A stretch of DNA of 64,000 bases from Acidovorax sp. Leaf78 (GTDB taxonomy: Bacteria > Pseudomonadota > Gammaproteobacteria > Burkholderiales > Burkholderiaceae_C), in the NCBI RefSeq assembly GCF_001422735.1, contig NZ_LMLZ01000001.1, positions 369,233 to 433,232 of the forward strand, read 5' to 3'. Below, in pieces: positions 9,210 through 16,064 of this stretch; position 1 is the stretch's first letter; each line of letters opens with the position of its first letter. The notes under the pieces were generated by a model, which was given only the letters and a program-made list of their open reading frames with translations, did not search any database and was not told where the DNA came from. Made by a program: the position numbers and the translations under genes.

Positions 9210-10832
9210 ATGCCCTTCAGCTACACCCCCTCCTATGCCAGCACCCGCTTGCCGGTGTTTGCGCGCAATGTCGTTTCCACCTCGCACCCGCTGGCAGCGC
9301 AGGCGGGGCTGCGGATACTGCAGCAGGGGGGCAACGCGGTCGATGCGGCTGTGGCGGCCGCAGCGGCCATGACCATTTGCGAGCCGGTGAGCAATGGGCT
9401 CGGCAGCGATGCGTTCTGCATCCTGTGGGACGGCCAGGCCTTGCACGGGCTCAACGCGTCGGGGCGTGCGCCGGCGGCGTGGACGCCGGAGTACTTTCAC
9501 CAGCGCTACGGTCAGGGCCAGGCAACGCCACCCACACGCGGCATGGACACCGTCACCGTGCCCGGTGCGGTCAGTGCCTGGGCGGCCTTGTCCGCGCGTT
9601 TTGGCAAGCTGCCTTTTGCCGACCTGATGGAGCCGGCCGCCGAGATCGCCGAGCGCGGCTATCTGGTGCCGGTGGTCGTGCAGCACAAGTGGGCGGCGGC
9701 AGTGGGCGAACTGCAGTCCCAGCCGGGTTTTGCCCAGAGCTTCATGCCCTGGGGCCGCGCGCCGCAGGTGGGGGAGCTGTTCCAGTTCCAGGCCGCGGCC
9801 CGTGCGCTGCGTGCCATCGGCGCGACGCGCGGCCAGGCGTTCTACACGGGTGAGATTGCGCAGGCCCTGGTGGCTTTCTCGCAGGCCCACGGCGGCAGCC
9901 ACACGCTGGCAGACTTCGCCGCGCACCAGCCGGAGTGGGTCACGCCCATCGCACGCAACTACCGAGGCCACACGCTGCACGAGATTCCGCCCAACGGGCA
10001 GGGCATCGCCGCGCTGATCGCGCTGGGCATCCTCGACCAGTTCGATGTGGCCAGCCTGCCGGTGGACAGCGCCGCATCCCAGCACCTGCAGATCGAGGCG
10101 ATGAAGCTGGCGTTTGCCGACGTCTACCGCTACGTGGCCGAGCCATCGTCGATGGAGGTGACGCCCGCGCAGATGCTCGATGACGCTTACCTCGCGTCCC
10201 GTGCCAGACTGATCGACATGAACAGGGCGCAGGACTTCGGTGCGGGTAACCCGTTCAAGGGCGGCACGATCTACCTCACGGCAGCGGACGAGAACGGCAT
10301 GATGGTCAGCTTCATCCAGAGCAACTACATGGGGTTCGGGTCGGGCTGCGTCGAACCCACGTTCGGCGTCAGCCTGCAAAACCGCGGCCAGGCCTTCAGC
10401 ACCGACCGCACCGCCGCCAACTCGGCAAACGTGGTGGCGCCGGGCAAGCGGCCGTTTCACACCATCATCCCGGCCTTTCTGACCAAAGACGGCCAGCCGG
10501 TGATGAGCTACGGCGTGATGGGCGCCAACATGCAGCCTCAGGGCCATCTGCAGACGCTGGTGCGCATGCTCGACTACGGCCAGAACCCCCAAGCCGCGTG
10601 CGATGCGCCGCGTTGGCGCTTCAATGCGGGCCTGGGCATCAATGTGGAGCCGGACATGCCCGCCGCCACAGTACAGGGGCTCAAAGGCCTGGGGCACCGC
10701 CTGGAGGCGATGCAGGGGTCGTACCAGGACTTCGGCGCCGGCCAGTTCATCTGGCGCATGGGCGACCCGAAGGTGCACGGCTATGTGGCGGCCAGCGACC
10801 CGCGGCGCGATGGGCAGGCGGCTGGCTACTGA
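9210..10832 (+). CDS. Gamma-glutamyltransferase family protein
   Basis: This 540-residue Ntn-hydrolase precursor matches the gamma-glutamyltranspeptidase family along its length: ARNVVSTSHPLAAQAGLRIL at the start, GGNAVDAAVAAA, then a small-subunit segment beginning at GGTIYLTAADENG. Thr353 lies seven residues before the conserved Asp, where Thr391 of the E. coli enzyme is, so autocleavage and Thr catalysis are expected. The oxyanion-region GFGSG and PGKRPFHTIIPA also fit. No signal peptide is present, unlike classic periplasmic Ggt. It therefore resembles the cytoplasmic YwrD-like or acylase-like branch, and the substrate may not be glutathione. The start at 9210 has no clear Shine-Dalgarno. 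Confidence 0.88.
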   Translation: MPFSYTPSYASTRLPVFARNVVSTSHPLAAQAGLRILQQGGNAVDAAVAAAAAMTICEPVSNGLGSDAFCILWDGQALHGLNASGRAPAAWTPEYFHQRYGQGQATPPTRGMDTVTVPGAVSAWAALSARFGKLPFADLMEPAAEIAERGYLVPVVVQHKWAAAVGELQSQPGFAQSFMPWGRAPQVGELFQFQAAARALRAIGATRGQAFYTGEIAQALVAFSQAHGGSHTLADFAAHQPEWVTPIARNYRGHTLHEIPPNGQGIAALIALGILDQFDVASLPVDSAASQHLQIEAMKLAFADVYRYVAEPSSMEVTPAQMLDDAYLASRARLIDMNRAQDFGAGNPFKGGTIYLTAADENGMMVSFIQSNYMGFGSGCVEPTFGVSLQNRGQAFSTDRTAANSANVVAPGKRPFHTIIPAFLTKDGQPVMSYGVMGANMQPQGHLQTLVRMLDYGQNPQAACDAPRWRFNAGLGINVEPDMPAATVQGLKGLGHRLEAMQGSYQDFGAGQFIWRMGDPKVHGYVAASDPRRDGQAAGY

Positions 10833-10870
10833 TGAATCACCCCTGGGCCGCCTTGGGCGCCTTCGTGCTC

Positions 10871-10965
10871 TCTCCCTTTCTGTCACGCTCCGCCAGGCTG
10901 CGTCACACACTGCGCGCCATGGGAAGGGGACGCGGCCCGCGGCCTGGCGCAGCCAGTTCTGCGGC
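10871..10965 (+). repeat. Degenerate family-2 palindromic repeat
   Basis: This stretch downstream of the GGT gene shares with the copies at 56861 and 58350 a C-rich start, a GGGGACGC block and the GGCCTGGC-GCA-GCCAGTTC hairpin (stem 10944-10948 with 10952-10956). It is the most degenerate of the four copies. I see no gene in 10833-11041. Confidence 0.5.
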
Positions 10966-11041
10966 CTCCTCGCCTCAGATCGCGCCAGTGCTTGGGCTGT
11001 GCTGCCGCGCTGCGCAACGAACAAGTGAATATTGAAAAAAA

Positions 11042-11977
11042 GTGGCTCTACCGCAATCTGCACAAGCGCAAGCAGCTACAAAAAGTGTAGCAGCCGGCTT
11101 CATTCTCGCGCTTCTGGGCTCCATCGCGTTCAGCGGCAAGGCCATCATCGTCAAGCTGGCGTACCGCCATGGTGTCGATGCGGTGACGCTCATCATGTAC
11201 CGCATGCTGTTCGCGCTGCCCATCTTCGCCGTGATGGCGTGGTGGGCCAGCCGCGGCAAGCCGCCGCTGACGCGCAAGGACTGGCTGGGCGTGCTGGGCC
11301 TGGGTTTCACCGGCTACTACCTGGCAAGCTTTCTGGATTTTGCCGGTCTGGCGTACATCAGCGCGAGCCTGGAGCGGCTGATCCTGTACCTCAACCCCAC
11401 GCTCGTGATGATGCTGGGCTGGGCGCTGTACGGGCGCAGCATCCGCTGGTCGCAGGCGCTGGCCATGCTCATCAGTTACTGCGGGGTGATGCTGGTGTTC
11501 GGGTTCGAAGCCAATCTGCAGGGCACCAACGCGGCCTGGGGCGCGCTGTTGGTGTTCCTGAGCGCTGCAAGCTACGCCATCTACCTGGTCTACAGCGGCG
11601 AGATGGTGCAGCGCCTGGGCTCGCTGCGCCTGGTGGGCCTGGCCACCACCGTGGCGTGCCTGCTGTGCCTGGTGCAGTTCGCCGCGCTGCGGCCGCTGAG
11701 CGCGGCCCTGGTGGCGCCCGATGTGATCTGGCTGTCGGTGCTCAACGCCACGCTGTGCACGGCCGCGCCCGTGCTGATGGTGATGATGGCCATCGAGCGC
11801 ATCGGCGCCGGTAGTGCGGCGCAGGTAGGCTTGATCGGGCCGCTGTCCACCATCTTCATGGGCATCTGGTTGCTGGGAGAGCCGTTCACGGTGTGGATCG
11901 CCGCGGGCACGGTGCTGGTGGTCACGGGCATTTTCATTTTTGGCCGCGCAGCGCGGCGGCCTGCGGCAGACGCCTGA
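11042..11977 (+). CDS. DMT family (EamA) transporter
   Basis: The 311-residue protein has the ten-helix, two-EamA-repeat layout of drug/metabolite transporters. Repeat 1 is about residues 18-145 and repeat 2 about 165-295. The RLILYLNPTLVMMLGWALYG and GLIGPLSTIFMGIWLLGE segments are typical of the repeat ends. Such proteins usually export amino acids, metabolites or drugs; the substrate is unknown. The first in-frame start is a GTG at 11042 without a good Shine-Dalgarno, so the exact start is uncertain. Residues about 8-18 are encoded by a dispersed palindromic repeat (11062-11094) in an otherwise variable tail. The gene stands alone on its strand. Confidence 0.87.
   Translation: MALPQSAQAQAATKSVAAGFILALLGSIAFSGKAIIVKLAYRHGVDAVTLIMYRMLFALPIFAVMAWWASRGKPPLTRKDWLGVLGLGFTGYYLASFLDFAGLAYISASLERLILYLNPTLVMMLGWALYGRSIRWSQALAMLISYCGVMLVFGFEANLQGTNAAWGALLVFLSAASYAIYLVYSGEMVQRLGSLRLVGLATTVACLLCLVQFAALRPLSAALVAPDVIWLSVLNATLCTAAPVLMVMMAIERIGAGSAAQVGLIGPLSTIFMGIWLLGEPFTVWIAAGTVLVVTGIFIFGRAARRPAADA
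11062..11094 (-). repeat. Family-1 double-hairpin repeat, copy A (in DMT gene)
   Basis: GCTACA (11075-11080) and TGTAGC (11086-11091) form a perfect 6-bp palindrome. The half-conserved GCGCAAGCAG on its left corresponds to the second hairpin. The host gene reads it as Ala-Thr-Lys-Ser-Val-Ala. Confidence 0.6.
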
Positions 11978-12156
11978 GAGCGGGCAAGGCACCCCCCCCC
12001 ACAGCTACGCAGAAAGGGGCCGCCCGCGCCCTTTGGGTGGGTGTTGCCAGCCATATGTCGGTCCCACAGCCTCGCTACCTCGGTACGTCGCTGCCCGACA
12101 ACTCATCGACTCGTCAACCTATCCACTCATCCGCTTATCCACATCCACTGGGTCGA

Positions 12157-13137
12157 TCACGAGACCTTTTTCTTGGGTGGGGGCGCAGGTTTGCGGGCTG
12201 GCGCTGCTGCGGGTGCTGCGCTCGGTGTCGCTGCCGCAGCGGCCTTGGGCTTCACGCGCTGGGCTACCGTCATGGGTGCGCCGCCGGCGAAGCTGTCCAG
12301 GTTCTTGCCCATGGCCAGCTCCAGTTGTTCCAGGCGCGCCTGTGCGGGCGGGTGGGTGGCCAGGGCCAGGGTGAACATGGGGTTGTCGGGCTTGGCGGTG
12401 CGCAGTTGCTGCAGCACGGCCACCAGGCCGTAGGGGTCGAAGCCCGCCCGTGTGGCCAGCGCCACGCCGGTGCGGTCCGCATCGTATTCGTCGGTCTGGT
12501 CGAGGCCGCGCGAGTACAGGTTGCGCCCCAGTTCCAGCAACTGCGAGGCCACCAGATTGCCCACCGCGCTGGTCTTGATCTGAGACGCCAAGAACTGCTT
12601 GAACAAACCCGACTGCGCGGTCTTGCGCATGGCGTGCAGGTGGTGCTTGGCGGTGACGTGCGTGATCTCGTGCGCCAGGATGCCCGCCAGCTCTGCCTCG
12701 TCGGCGCAGCGGTCTATCAAGCCCTTGGTGACGAAGACATATCCGCCCGGCGCTGCAAACGCGTTGTAGCCCGGGTCATCCAGCACGACGAAGGTCCAGG
12801 GCAGGTTGGGGCGTTCGGACTGCAGGCTGATCCAGCGGCCGAGCTGGTTCACGTAGCGCTGCAGTGCCATGTCCGGGTGCAGCGGCTTGCTGCCCAGCAG
12901 CACGGCGGACAGCTGCCGGCCGATCTCGATCTCGCGGGGCTCGTCGATGCTCTCGACCGAGCTGGACAACAAGCTGATGAGGTCGTCGCCGCGCGGTGCA
13001 CTGCCGCCGCCGGTCACGGCGCCCAGCAGCATGTTCATGACGTTCTGGCTCTGGCTGGTCGCAGGCAGCAGAGCCAGGGCGACCGCAGCGCAGGCCGCAG
13101 CCAGGCGCCGGTGGTTCAGGAGAGAGCTCGATGGCAT
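12157..13137 (-). CDS. Periplasmic M48 family metalloprotease
   Basis: This 326-residue protein starts with a signal peptide (about residues 1-29, ending near ATSQSQ). The zinc-protease motif is HEITH at 156-160 in LAHEITHVTAKHH. A later EYDADRTG segment supplies the third ligand Glu. The Ala/Pro/Lys-rich tail (about 295-326) is low complexity. By family it resembles BepA/LoiP/YfgC-like periplasmic proteases that act on outer-membrane assembly intermediates, but it lacks the TPR domain of BepA. It lies 11 bp downstream of the SH3 gene on the same strand, so the two are very likely one transcription unit and may act together in the envelope. Confidence 0.9.
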   Translation of the reverse strand: MPSSSLLNHRRLAAACAAVALALLPATSQSQNVMNMLLGAVTGGGSAPRGDDLISLLSSSVESIDEPREIEIGRQLSAVLLGSKPLHPDMALQRYVNQLGRWISLQSERPNLPWTFVVLDDPGYNAFAAPGGYVFVTKGLIDRCADEAELAGILAHEITHVTAKHHLHAMRKTAQSGLFKQFLASQIKTSAVGNLVASQLLELGRNLYSRGLDQTDEYDADRTGVALATRAGFDPYGLVAVLQQLRTAKPDNPMFTLALATHPPAQARLEQLELAMGKNLDSFAGGAPMTVAQRVKPKAAAAATPSAAPAAAPARKPAPPPKKKVS

Positions 13138-13148
13138 GGCAAGGCTCC

Positions 13149-13757
13149 TCAGTTGGGGCTGAAGTTGGGATCGGACGGGTTGGTCGACGAGCCGGTGGCT
13201 CCCGTGCCCGAGGTGGGGCGCGCAGGGGCCGCCAGTGCCGGCACCGTGCGCGGCTGCAGCGAGGCCGCGGTGGCGAACTGCCGCGCCTGGTCCGCGTTCA
13301 CCCGCAGCGCCTCGGCCTGGCCTACCGCTGCAGGGTTGGGCTGGGCATTGGCGATGTCTTCAGCACCCAGGCCGCGGATGCCGACGGTGGAGGTGGCGGT
13401 AGTGCTGGAGCCGCTGTTGCCGCCGAACAAACTGCCCACGCCGCGCAGGCCGCTGGTGGCGGCGTTGCTGCTGGCAGTGGCAGACCCGGACTGGGGGCCC
13501 AGGTCGAACATGTGCACCCAGCCCGTCGCGCCCTGCTGGGTGCTGACCTTGGTCCACGCGCCCTTGCGCTCGCTGCCGCGGGTCACCACCGCGTTGGCTT
13601 CCAGGGGCGCCACGCTGGCACCGGTGTCGGCTGGGGCATCGCGCAATTGGGTGGCACGTTTGACCACGGCGGTGTCTTGCGCATGCGCAACGCCTGTCAA
13701 GCTCCATGCGGCCGATGCCAGCCACACGGCAAGGGCTCCGCGGTACAGCCATTTCAT
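13149..13757 (-). CDS. Secreted SH3-domain protein
   Basis: The 202-residue product begins MKWLYRGALAVWLASAAW and has a signal peptide cleaved near AHA-QDT (about residue 25). A bacterial SH3 fold follows (about 28-95: RDAPADTGASVAPLEANAVV ... WTKVSTQQGATGWVHMFDLG), the type that often binds peptidoglycan or partner proteins. The rest is Ala/Gly/Ser-rich and probably disordered, ending in a Gly/Thr/Ser-rich tail. The ATG at 13757 is chosen because GGAAGG lies eight bases upstream; a second ATG at 13772 overlaps that site. It precedes the M48 protease gene with an 11-bp gap, so it may be an adaptor or localisation partner of that protease. Confidence 0.82.
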   Translation of the reverse strand: MKWLYRGALAVWLASAAWSLTGVAHAQDTAVVKRATQLRDAPADTGASVAPLEANAVVTRGSERKGAWTKVSTQQGATGWVHMFDLGPQSGSATASSNAATSGLRGVGSLFGGNSGSSTTATSTVGIRGLGAEDIANAQPNPAAVGQAEALRVNADQARQFATAASLQPRTVPALAAPARPTSGTGATGSSTNPSDPNFSPN

Positions 13758-13823
13758 GGTGGTGCCTTCCATTTATGATTTGCCGAAGCGTTATGTGTAT
13801 CAGTATGCAACTGGGAGATTGTT

Positions 13824-14648
13824 ATGGATTTGGGTATTGCAGGCAAATGGGCGCTGGTGTGCGGCGCCAGCAAGGGTTTGGGCTACGGCAGCGCGCTGGC
13901 GTTGGTGCAGGAAGGCGTGAACGTGGTCATTAACGCGCGCAACGCGGAGGCTCTGGCGCTGGCTGCTACTCAATTGATAGCTGAAGGCGCACGCGCAACC
14001 AGCGCTGGCGGCCAGAAAAGCCCGCAGGTGCTGGCCGTGGCTGCGGACATCACCACGCCGGAGGGCCGCGAGGCCGTGTTCTTGGTGGCCGGTGGGCCGG
14101 GCCGGGACTTCGACATCGTGGTGACCAATGCCGGCGGCCCGCCCACGGGCGACTTCCGCGACTGGAACCGCGACGCGTGGATCAAGGCGGTGGACGCCAA
14201 CATGCTCACACCCATCGAGCTCATCCAGGCCACGGTGGATGGCATGGCGGCCCGCGGCTTCGGGCGCATCGTCAACATCACCTCCAGCGCGGTGAAGGCG
14301 CCCATCGACATCCTCGGGCTGTCCAACGGCGCGCGCAGCGGGCTCACGGGGTTTGTGGCGGGTGTCTCGCGCAGCAAGATCGCGGCGCGCGGCGTGACCA
14401 TCAACAACCTGCTGCCCGGCAAGTTCGACACCGACCGGCTCGCCGCCACGGTGAACGCCGCGGCGACCAAGGCCGGCAAGAGCGTGGACGAATTGCGCAC
14501 CACGCAGCAGGCGCAGATCCCGGCAGGGCGCTACGGCACGGCGCAGGAGTTCGGCGCCATCTGCGCCTTCCTGTGCAGCCAGCAGGCGGGCTACATGACC
14601 GGCCAGAACGTGCTGGCCGACGGTGGCGCCTACCCCGGCACCTTCTGA
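13824..14648 (+). CDS. Atypical SDR family oxidoreductase (BKR-like)
   Basis: This 274-residue Rossmann protein has the NAD(P)-binding motif CGASKGLGYG near residue 12, VTNAGGPP near residue 95 and an Asn-rich strand (RIVNITSSAVKAP). The usual catalytic Tyr-x-x-x-Lys is missing: the aligned stretch reads SNGARSGLTGF. This matches a known reductase-like SDR branch with a degenerate tetrad, so either another residue acts or the protein is not a standard oxidoreductase. Residues about 48-62 (ATQLIAEGARATSAGG) are encoded by a family-1 palindromic repeat, which lengthens the loop after the second beta strand. A LADGGAYPGTF tail is typical of the family. Confidence 0.87.
   Translation: MDLGIAGKWALVCGASKGLGYGSALALVQEGVNVVINARNAEALALAATQLIAEGARATSAGGQKSPQVLAVAADITTPEGREAVFLVAGGPGRDFDIVVTNAGGPPTGDFRDWNRDAWIKAVDANMLTPIELIQATVDGMAARGFGRIVNITSSAVKAPIDILGLSNGARSGLTGFVAGVSRSKIAARGVTINNLLPGKFDTDRLAATVNAAATKAGKSVDELRTTQQAQIPAGRYGTAQEFGAICAFLCSQQAGYMTGQNVLADGGAYPGTF
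13961..14013 (+). repeat. Family-1 double-hairpin repeat, copy B (in SDR gene)
   Basis: GCTA (13965-13968) and TAGC (13978-13981) bracket the palindrome TCAATTGA. CGCGCAACCAGCGCTGG then forms the degenerate second hairpin. The segment is AT-richer than its gene, contains the rare Ile codon ATA, and is read Ala-Thr-Gln-Leu-Ile-Ala. Confidence 0.7.
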
Positions 14649-14866
14649 GTAAAAACTTTACACAGGGTCGGGATGAACTGCAGCAGGACACCTCTGTTGG
14701 CAGTGGGGCTTCCTCTCTGTCCATGTACAGCCATGGATTGATATAAACAGGGTGGCAGCCGCCCCAGCGGGTTCGTGGGCGGCACGTGTTGTCTTCGTGG
14801 CTTTTTGCCGACAGCCTTTTCGTCAGGTGGAAAAACTTGGTGAAGAATGGCGGCCTATCACTTGCC

Positions 14867-15982
14867 ATGCAATCAAGGCCCTTCCTGACCCATCGTCCTC
14901 GCCTTCGCACTGCGCTCTCCAGTCTTGCACTGGCAGCGCTGTGCTGCCTGCCGCAGGCTGGCGCGCAAAGCGCTGCGGCCACCGGTGGCAGCACTGCAGC
15001 GCCCTACCGCCTGCGCATCGTCGGGGGGCTGGCGGGCATCAACCAGTACACCCGGCAGGAAGAGCCCTTCTGGAGCAAAGAGCTGTCGCGCCTGAGCGGC
15101 GGCCGTTTCGAGGCCGAGATCGTGCCCTTCGACCGCGCAGGGGTTCCGGGCGCCGAGATGCTGCGGCTGCTGCAGCTGGGTGTCGTGCCCTTCGGCACCA
15201 CGCTCATGAGCTCCTTCACGGCCCAGTACCCCGAGTACACCGCGCCAGACCTGGCGGGGCTGAACCCCGACATTGCCACGCTCAAGTCCACCCTCACAGC
15301 GTTTCGCCCTTACCTTGAAAAGGCCCTGCGGGACCAGCACGGCGTCGAGGCGCTGGCGGTGTACGTCTACCCGGCGCAGGTGGTGTTCTGCAAGAAGCCG
15401 CTGCGCACCCTGTCTGACCTGGCCGGGCGCCGCACCCGCGTGTCGTCGTCCACCCAGGCCGATTTTGTCGGTGCCCTGGGCGGGGTGCCGGTGCTCACCG
15501 GCTTTGCGCAGATCATGCCCAGCCTCACCGCCGGCAACACCGAATGCGCAATCACCGGCACCATGTCCGGCAACACGCTGGGCCTGCCCACGGTCACGTC
15601 GCACGTGCATGCCTTGCCCGTGACCTGGGGGCTGGCGATCTTCGGCGCCAATCAGGCCGCGTGGGAGGCTCTGCCGCCCGATCTGCGCGCGCTGCTGCGG
15701 CGCGAGCTGCCGCGGCTTGAAGCCGCCATCTGGGACGAGTCCGAACACGAGACCTTGAACGGCATGGCCTGCAACCGCGGCGCGCCGGCCTGCGTGGGCG
15801 GCCGCAAGGGCAGCATGGTGGTGGTGCCCGTGTCTCCGCAGGACGAGCGCAGCCGCCAGGAGATCCTCGCGTCCACCGTGCTGCCGCGCTGGGTGCAGCG
15901 GTGCGGCGCGCGGTGCGCCCAGGTGTGGAACCAGACCATCGGCCCCGTGCGGGGCCTGACGGCAGCGCCCGCAAAACCATGA
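14867..15982 (+). CDS. TRAP transporter substrate-binding protein, DctP type
   Basis: The 371-residue protein has a signal peptide (about 1-34, ending QAGAQS) and a DctP fold. RIVGGLAGINQYTRQEEPFW is the first strand-helix, GVPGAEMLRLLQLGVVPFGTTLMS follows, and the hinge region VFCKKPLRTLSDLAGRRTRVSSSTQADFVGALG carries the conserved Arg that usually grips the substrate carboxylate. TRAP binding proteins pass organic acids to a DctQM membrane pair; no dctQM genes are nearby, so it is an orphan. The ATG at 14867 was chosen because it starts the signal peptide directly; an upstream frame from 14786 adds an unlikely extension. Four Cys in the last third may form disulfides. Confidence 0.85.
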   Translation: MQSRPFLTHRPRLRTALSSLALAALCCLPQAGAQSAAATGGSTAAPYRLRIVGGLAGINQYTRQEEPFWSKELSRLSGGRFEAEIVPFDRAGVPGAEMLRLLQLGVVPFGTTLMSSFTAQYPEYTAPDLAGLNPDIATLKSTLTAFRPYLEKALRDQHGVEALAVYVYPAQVVFCKKPLRTLSDLAGRRTRVSSSTQADFVGALGGVPVLTGFAQIMPSLTAGNTECAITGTMSGNTLGLPTVTSHVHALPVTWGLAIFGANQAAWEALPPDLRALLRRELPRLEAAIWDESEHETLNGMACNRGAPACVGGRKGSMVVVPVSPQDERSRQEILASTVLPRWVQRCGARCAQVWNQTIGPVRGLTAAPAKP

Positions 15983-16064
15983 CCGACTTGCGCCAGAACA
16001 CGGCTGCCGTCCCGACACCCCTGCCACGGGTGCGGCCCTGCATCCGGGTGGGCGTACGGACTGA

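Noticed and set aside
8814-11063. A 749-codon open frame opposite the gamma-glutamyltransferase gene
   Set aside because: Antisense shadow with Arg/His/Gln bias; the sense gene has catalytic motifs.
11991-12000. Run of nine C bases after the DMT gene, as a phase-variable tract
   Set aside because: It lies 14 bp downstream of the stop and outside a promoter or coding region, so slippage would have little effect.
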